A DNA stretch of 64,000 nucleotides from positions 30,144,338 to 30,208,337 of the forward strand of contig NC_081836.1 of the NCBI RefSeq assembly GCF_030867095.1, written 5' to 3'. A program made the position numbers and the translations under genes. Of the stretch, positions 60,356 through 64,000 are shown in pieces. Under the pieces are notes generated by a model, which saw nothing but the letters and a program-made list of their open reading frames with translations, was not told the origin of the DNA and ran no database searches. This stretch comes from Alligator mississippiensis (lineage: Eukaryota > Chordata > Crocodylia > Alligatoridae). Position 1 is the stretch's first letter. Each line of letters begins with the position of its first letter.

Positions 60356-61022
60356 TCATAGATTTCATAGACATTCGGGCTGGAAGAGACCCCGAAGGAT
60401 CATCGAGTCCAGCTCTCTGCCCCAGGGGCAGGAAGTCAGCAGGGATCGTAGGATCCCAGGAAGATAAACATCCAAATGTGTCTTGAAGGCGTTCAAAGTG
60501 GGTGCTTGAACCACCTCCGGAGGCAGTCTATTCCAAACCTTGGGGGCTCAGACAGTAAAGAAGTTCTTCCTTATGTCCAGCCTGAACTGGTCACAGTGGA
60601 GTTTGTGACTGTTCAATCTTGTCATCACTTGGGGCACTGTGGTGAACAGACATTCCCCCAGATCTTGGTGAACACTCCTGATAAACTTATAGGTGGCCAC
60701 CAGATTGCCCCTAAGCCTGCGCTTTTCCAGGCTGAAGAGTCCCATGGCTCTCAGCCTCTCATTGTAAGGTCTGTTTTCCTGACCCCTGATCATGCGTGCG
60801 GCTCTCCTCTGCACACTCTCAAGCTTCTCCATATCCTTTTTGAATTGTGGAGCCCAAAACTGGATGCAGTACTCCAGCTGCGGCCTCACCAAGGCCGAGT
60901 ACAACGGGAGAATGATGTCCCAGGATTTGCTCGAGAAGCATCTATGGATGCAAGCCAGCGTTTTGCTCGCTCTACTAGCTGCAGCATCACATTGAAGGCT
61001 CATATTCATCTTGTGGTCAATC
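60356..61022 (-). mobile_element. CR1 LINE, 3' part of the outer (minus) copy
   Basis: On the minus strand it encodes DHKMNMSLQCDAAASRASK, SALVRPQLEYCIQFWAPQFK, RRAARMIRGQENRPYNER, GNLVATYKFIRS and RLDIRKNFFTV, the C-terminal part of CR1 ORF2, and ends with a CR1 3' tail (GAATGTCTATGAAATCTATG). It is continued upstream by 62138-64000; the two were one copy before the plus-strand CR1 arrived. Confidence 0.92.
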
Positions 61023-62137
61023 ATCAAGGAGCACATCTGTGATGGGCCGGCATCAGGGATGATGCTCAAGGGCAACCAGCACAGTTTCATTAGGGGCAGG
61101 TCATGTCAGACCAACCTGATTGCCTTTTACGATCAGGTCACAAAAGCATTGGATGCAGGTGTTGCTGTGGATGTAGTCTTTTTGGACTTCAGCAAGGCCT
61201 TTGACACTGTCTCCCACCCTATCCTCATTAAAAAAACTAGGTGATTGTGGCATCGATGCCTACACGGTCAGATGGATTGCTAATTGGCTGAAGGGTCGTA
61301 CTCAGAGGGTGGTGGTGGACGGGTCATATTCGACCTGGGGGGAAGTGGGCAGTGGAGTCCCCCAGGTCTTGGTCCTTGGGTCCGCACTGTTCAATTTCTT
61401 TATCAGCGATTTGGATGACGGGGTGAAAAGCAACCTCTTCAAATTCGCTGATTTTACCAAAATTTGGGGTGAGGTGGGCACGCTAGTAGGGAGGGAAAGA
61501 CTGAAGAAAGACCTGGATAGGTTGCAAGGGTGGGCTAACAGAAACAGGATGTGTTTCAATACAGAGAAGTGCAGGGTGCATCTCAAGTAGGGCCAAGGAG
61601 GTGATCCTCCCCCTCTACGAGACACTGGTCAGGCCACAGCTGGACTACTGTGTACAGTTCTGGGCACCCCACTTCAAGAGGGATGTGGACAACATTGAGA
61701 GGGTCCAGAGGAGGGCCACCTGCAGGATCCGGGGACAGCAGGGCAGACCCTACAATGAGAGGCTATGGGACATGAACCTGTTCAGCCTTCACAAGAGACC
61801 ATCTATAAACTCACTAGGGGGGACCAGAAGGGTTTGGGAGAGACATTGTTTCCCCTAGTGCCCCCCGGGATAACAAGGAATAACGGCCACAAGTTGTTGG
61901 AGAGTAGGTTTAGATTAGACATCCGTAAGAACTACTTCACAGTCAGGGCGGCTAGGATCTGGAACCAACTTCCAAGGGAAGTGGTGCTGGCTCCTACCCT
62001 GGGGGTCTTTAAGAAGTGGCTTGATGCCTACCTGGCTGGGGTCATTTGAGTGCAGTTTCCCTCCTGCCCAGGTAGGGGGTTAGACTTGAAGATCTACAAG
62101 GTCCCTTCTGACCCTACTTCTATGATTCTATGACCCC
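61023..62137 (+). mobile_element. CR1 LINE, 5'-truncated, inserted in another CR1
   Basis: It reads plus-strand HSFIRGRSCQTNLIAFYDQV, then VDVVFLDFSKAFDTVSHPIL (motif A), WLKGRTQRVVVDGS, GSALFNFFISDLDDGVKS, FADFTKIWGEV where CR1 normally has FADDTKLWG, CFNTEKC, and after an internal loss ILPLYETLVRPQLDYCVQFW to LDIRKNYFTVRAARIWNQLP. The 3' end is TTCTATGATTCTATGA, the standard CR1 octamer tail. Frameshifts and the altered catalytic box make it inactive. The joint with the outer copy is between its DLGV and IDHKM codons. Confidence 0.92.
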
Positions 62138-64000
62138 CAAGTCCCTTTCATCTATAGTGCTAGCCAGCGTAACACTGCTGAGCCTATAAGCATGCGGCAG
62201 GTTTTTCCTCCCAAGGTGGAGAACCTTGCATTTTTTGGTGTTAAACACCATCAGGTTCTCATCTGCCCATTTCATGAGCCTGTCAAGGTCTGCCTGGATC
62301 ACTCTCCTGTCCTCAGGTATGGATGCTTTACCCCAGAGTTTGGTGTCATTGGCGAACTTGGCCAGCCCACTTCTCACACCAATGTCTACATCATTGATGA
62401 AGATGTTAAAAAGTAGAGGCCCTAGGACAGAGCCTTGAGGGACCCCACTGGTCACAGCACACCACGACAATTGACTTCCATCAACGACCACCCTCTGGGT
62501 CCTGCCGCGGAGCCAGTTCCCCAGCCAGCAGATGGTGGTGTGGTCGAGGCTGCAGTTAGCCAGTTTTGCCAAGAGATGATCATGGGATACCAGATCAAAG
62601 GCTTTTTTAAAGTCAAGATATACACCATCAATCTCTTCCCTCTTGTCCAGGTGATAGGTCACCTGGTCATAAAAGGAGATAAGATAGGTCAAGAAAGACC
62701 TACCCACAACAAACCCATGCTGGGTATTCCTCAGGATATTGCCATCAGCTAGTCTGTTAAGGATGGCCTCTTTGATAATCTTTTCCAAGACCTTCCCCAG
62801 GATAGAGGTCAGGCTGATGGGCCTGTAGTTTGCCGGATCCACTTTCCTCACTTTCTTGAAGATAGGCACCACATTGGCCTTCGTCCAATCTTCGCGCACT
62901 TCACCAGAGCACCGGGAGTTCTAAAAGATCCGTGCCAAGGGTTGAGCTATGATGCTTGCCAGCTCCTTGAGTACCCTTGGGTATAAACCATCAGGGTCGG
63001 ATGACTTGAAGGTATTCAGCCTGTCAAGGTGTTCCTTCATGAGGTCAGCTTTGATGGATAATAAGGAATCTCCCTCACCCAGGCCTCCCTGACCCACAGT
63101 GGGCAGGGGCGTCCCATAGGACTGGTGAAAAACTGACGCAAAGTACTCATTTAGCAAATTTGCTTTTTCCTGGGCATCGGTTGTCAGTTGTCCCATCTGG
63201 TTTAGCAGGCTCCAATGTTGCCTTTGTTTTTCCTCCAGCTCCCCACATATCTGAAAAAGGACTTTTTATTGTCCTTGATATTTGTAGGTAACTGGAGTTC
63301 CATCACAGCCTTGGCTTTTCTGGTTTGCTCCCTGCAGGTCTGGACCAGTGCAGAGTACACCTCCTTGGTGGTGGTTCCAGTCCTCCATCCTTTGTAGGTC
63401 TTCCTTTTCAGACGCAAGAGGTCCGCTAGTTCCCTGGAGAGCCAAGGGGGCTGTTGTAACCTTTTGCTGCCTTTCCTCCGAGACGGGAGACTTTGCTTGC
63501 GCATCCAGGATCGCTCCCTTGAGGAGCAACCATTCGTCCTGAATTTCCCTCTCCTTTGGGTTGTGGCCCTTTAGGGCCTCACTGACAAGCCTCCTGAGCT
63601 TGTCCAAGTCAGCTTTCCTCAAGTCGAGGACCTCTGTATTACTGACTTGCCAGCTTTACGGCGGATGGTGAAGGTGATCAGCTCATGGTCACTGTCACCA
63701 AGCTTCCCTTCAATCATTAGGTCGTTGATTAGGTCATCCCCAGTTGCCAGTACCAGGTCGAGCAGCACTTTGCTTCTCATTGGCCTGTAGACTTCCTGCG
63801 TCAGATAGAGGTCATCCATGCATGAGAGAAAGCTTTGCGACCGCTCAGATTCGGCTGAGCACTCCTCCCACAAGATGTCTGGGTAGTTAAAGTCTCCCAT
63901 GACAACCATACACTAGGAGCGCATGGCCTCAGCAAATTCCCTGGCAAATTCCTGGTCAAGGTCTTAACCCTGTGTAGGAGGTCTATAGTAGACTCCCACC
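62138..64000 (-). mobile_element. CR1 LINE, 5' part of the outer copy (endonuclease and reverse transcriptase), cut by window edge
   Basis: In minus-strand order it shows MVVMGDFNYPDILWEE (endonuclease), KVLLDLVLATGDDLINDL and GDSDHELITFTIRRK (endonuclease end), a linker around 63600-62920 with LNEYFASVFH and SSDPDGLYPRVLKEL, then the reverse transcriptase: NYRPISLTSILGKVLEKII, YLDFKKAFDLVSHDHLLAKL (motif A), GVPQGSVLGPLLFNIFINDVD (motif B-C region) and FANDTKLWG. The last is FADD in active CR1, so one catalytic aspartate has become asparagine. The reading frame is broken several times between endonuclease and reverse transcriptase. The element continues beyond the window. Confidence 0.93.

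Noticed and set aside
1-64000. tRNA, rRNA, microRNA or endogenous viral sequence
   Set aside because: No clover-leaf with A and B boxes, no rRNA core words, and no retroviral or other viral coding blocks or LTR pair were recognised; a covariance-model scan would be needed to exclude small RNAs.

Overview
The window looks like nuclear DNA of a sauropsid, most likely a crocodilian or possibly a turtle. The evidence is CR1 LINEs with the octamer-type 3' end (ATTCTATG-like), relics of the L3/CR1-like repeats that carry the 'attgaagtcaatgg' word, two hAT-type MITEs with 8-bp target duplications, and small host exons with GT-AG introns. I see no bacterial, viral or organellar sequence. The species call is inference.

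Two host protein genes can be supported, both on the minus strand. SEPTIN12 runs from a CpG-island promoter at about 54.8-55.0 kb to its stop codon at 23,185. Nine coding exons (42,087 to 23,185) join in one frame with GT-AG borders and give a 339-residue GTP-binding septin of the SEPT3/9/12 group. A first intron of about 12.7 kb and a second of 11.75 kb account for most of the centre of the window. Downstream on the same strand is an intact single-coding-exon gene for a MYADM-family (double MARVEL domain) membrane protein (18,656 to 17,778), with a splice acceptor just before its ATG and a probable poly(A) signal near 15,960.

Left part (1-15 kb): a CpG island at 2.9-3.6 kb with a minus-strand splice donor, probably the promoter and first exon of a gene that leaves the window to the left. 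It is followed by non-coding sequence with a (TG)n-rich tract, a palindrome-rich MITE-like element at 5.1 kb, and a second copy of that family at 11.3-12.7 kb that is split by a 5'-truncated CR1, itself interrupted by a hAT-like fragment.

Right part (55-64 kb): intergenic DNA with two hAT MITEs with target duplications, a duplicated TG/CG microsatellite block and several L3-like relics. It ends in a nest of two CR1 elements: a plus-strand CR1 inserted into a longer minus-strand CR1 that runs off the right edge. Both have lost the reverse-transcriptase catalytic box.

I did not find a new enzymatic or defence-like system. The best leads are the SEPTIN12/MYADM-like neighbourhood, the palindrome-array MITE family, the nested CR1s, a UG-repeat beside a SEPTIN12 splice donor, and the unassigned CpG-island promoter on the left.
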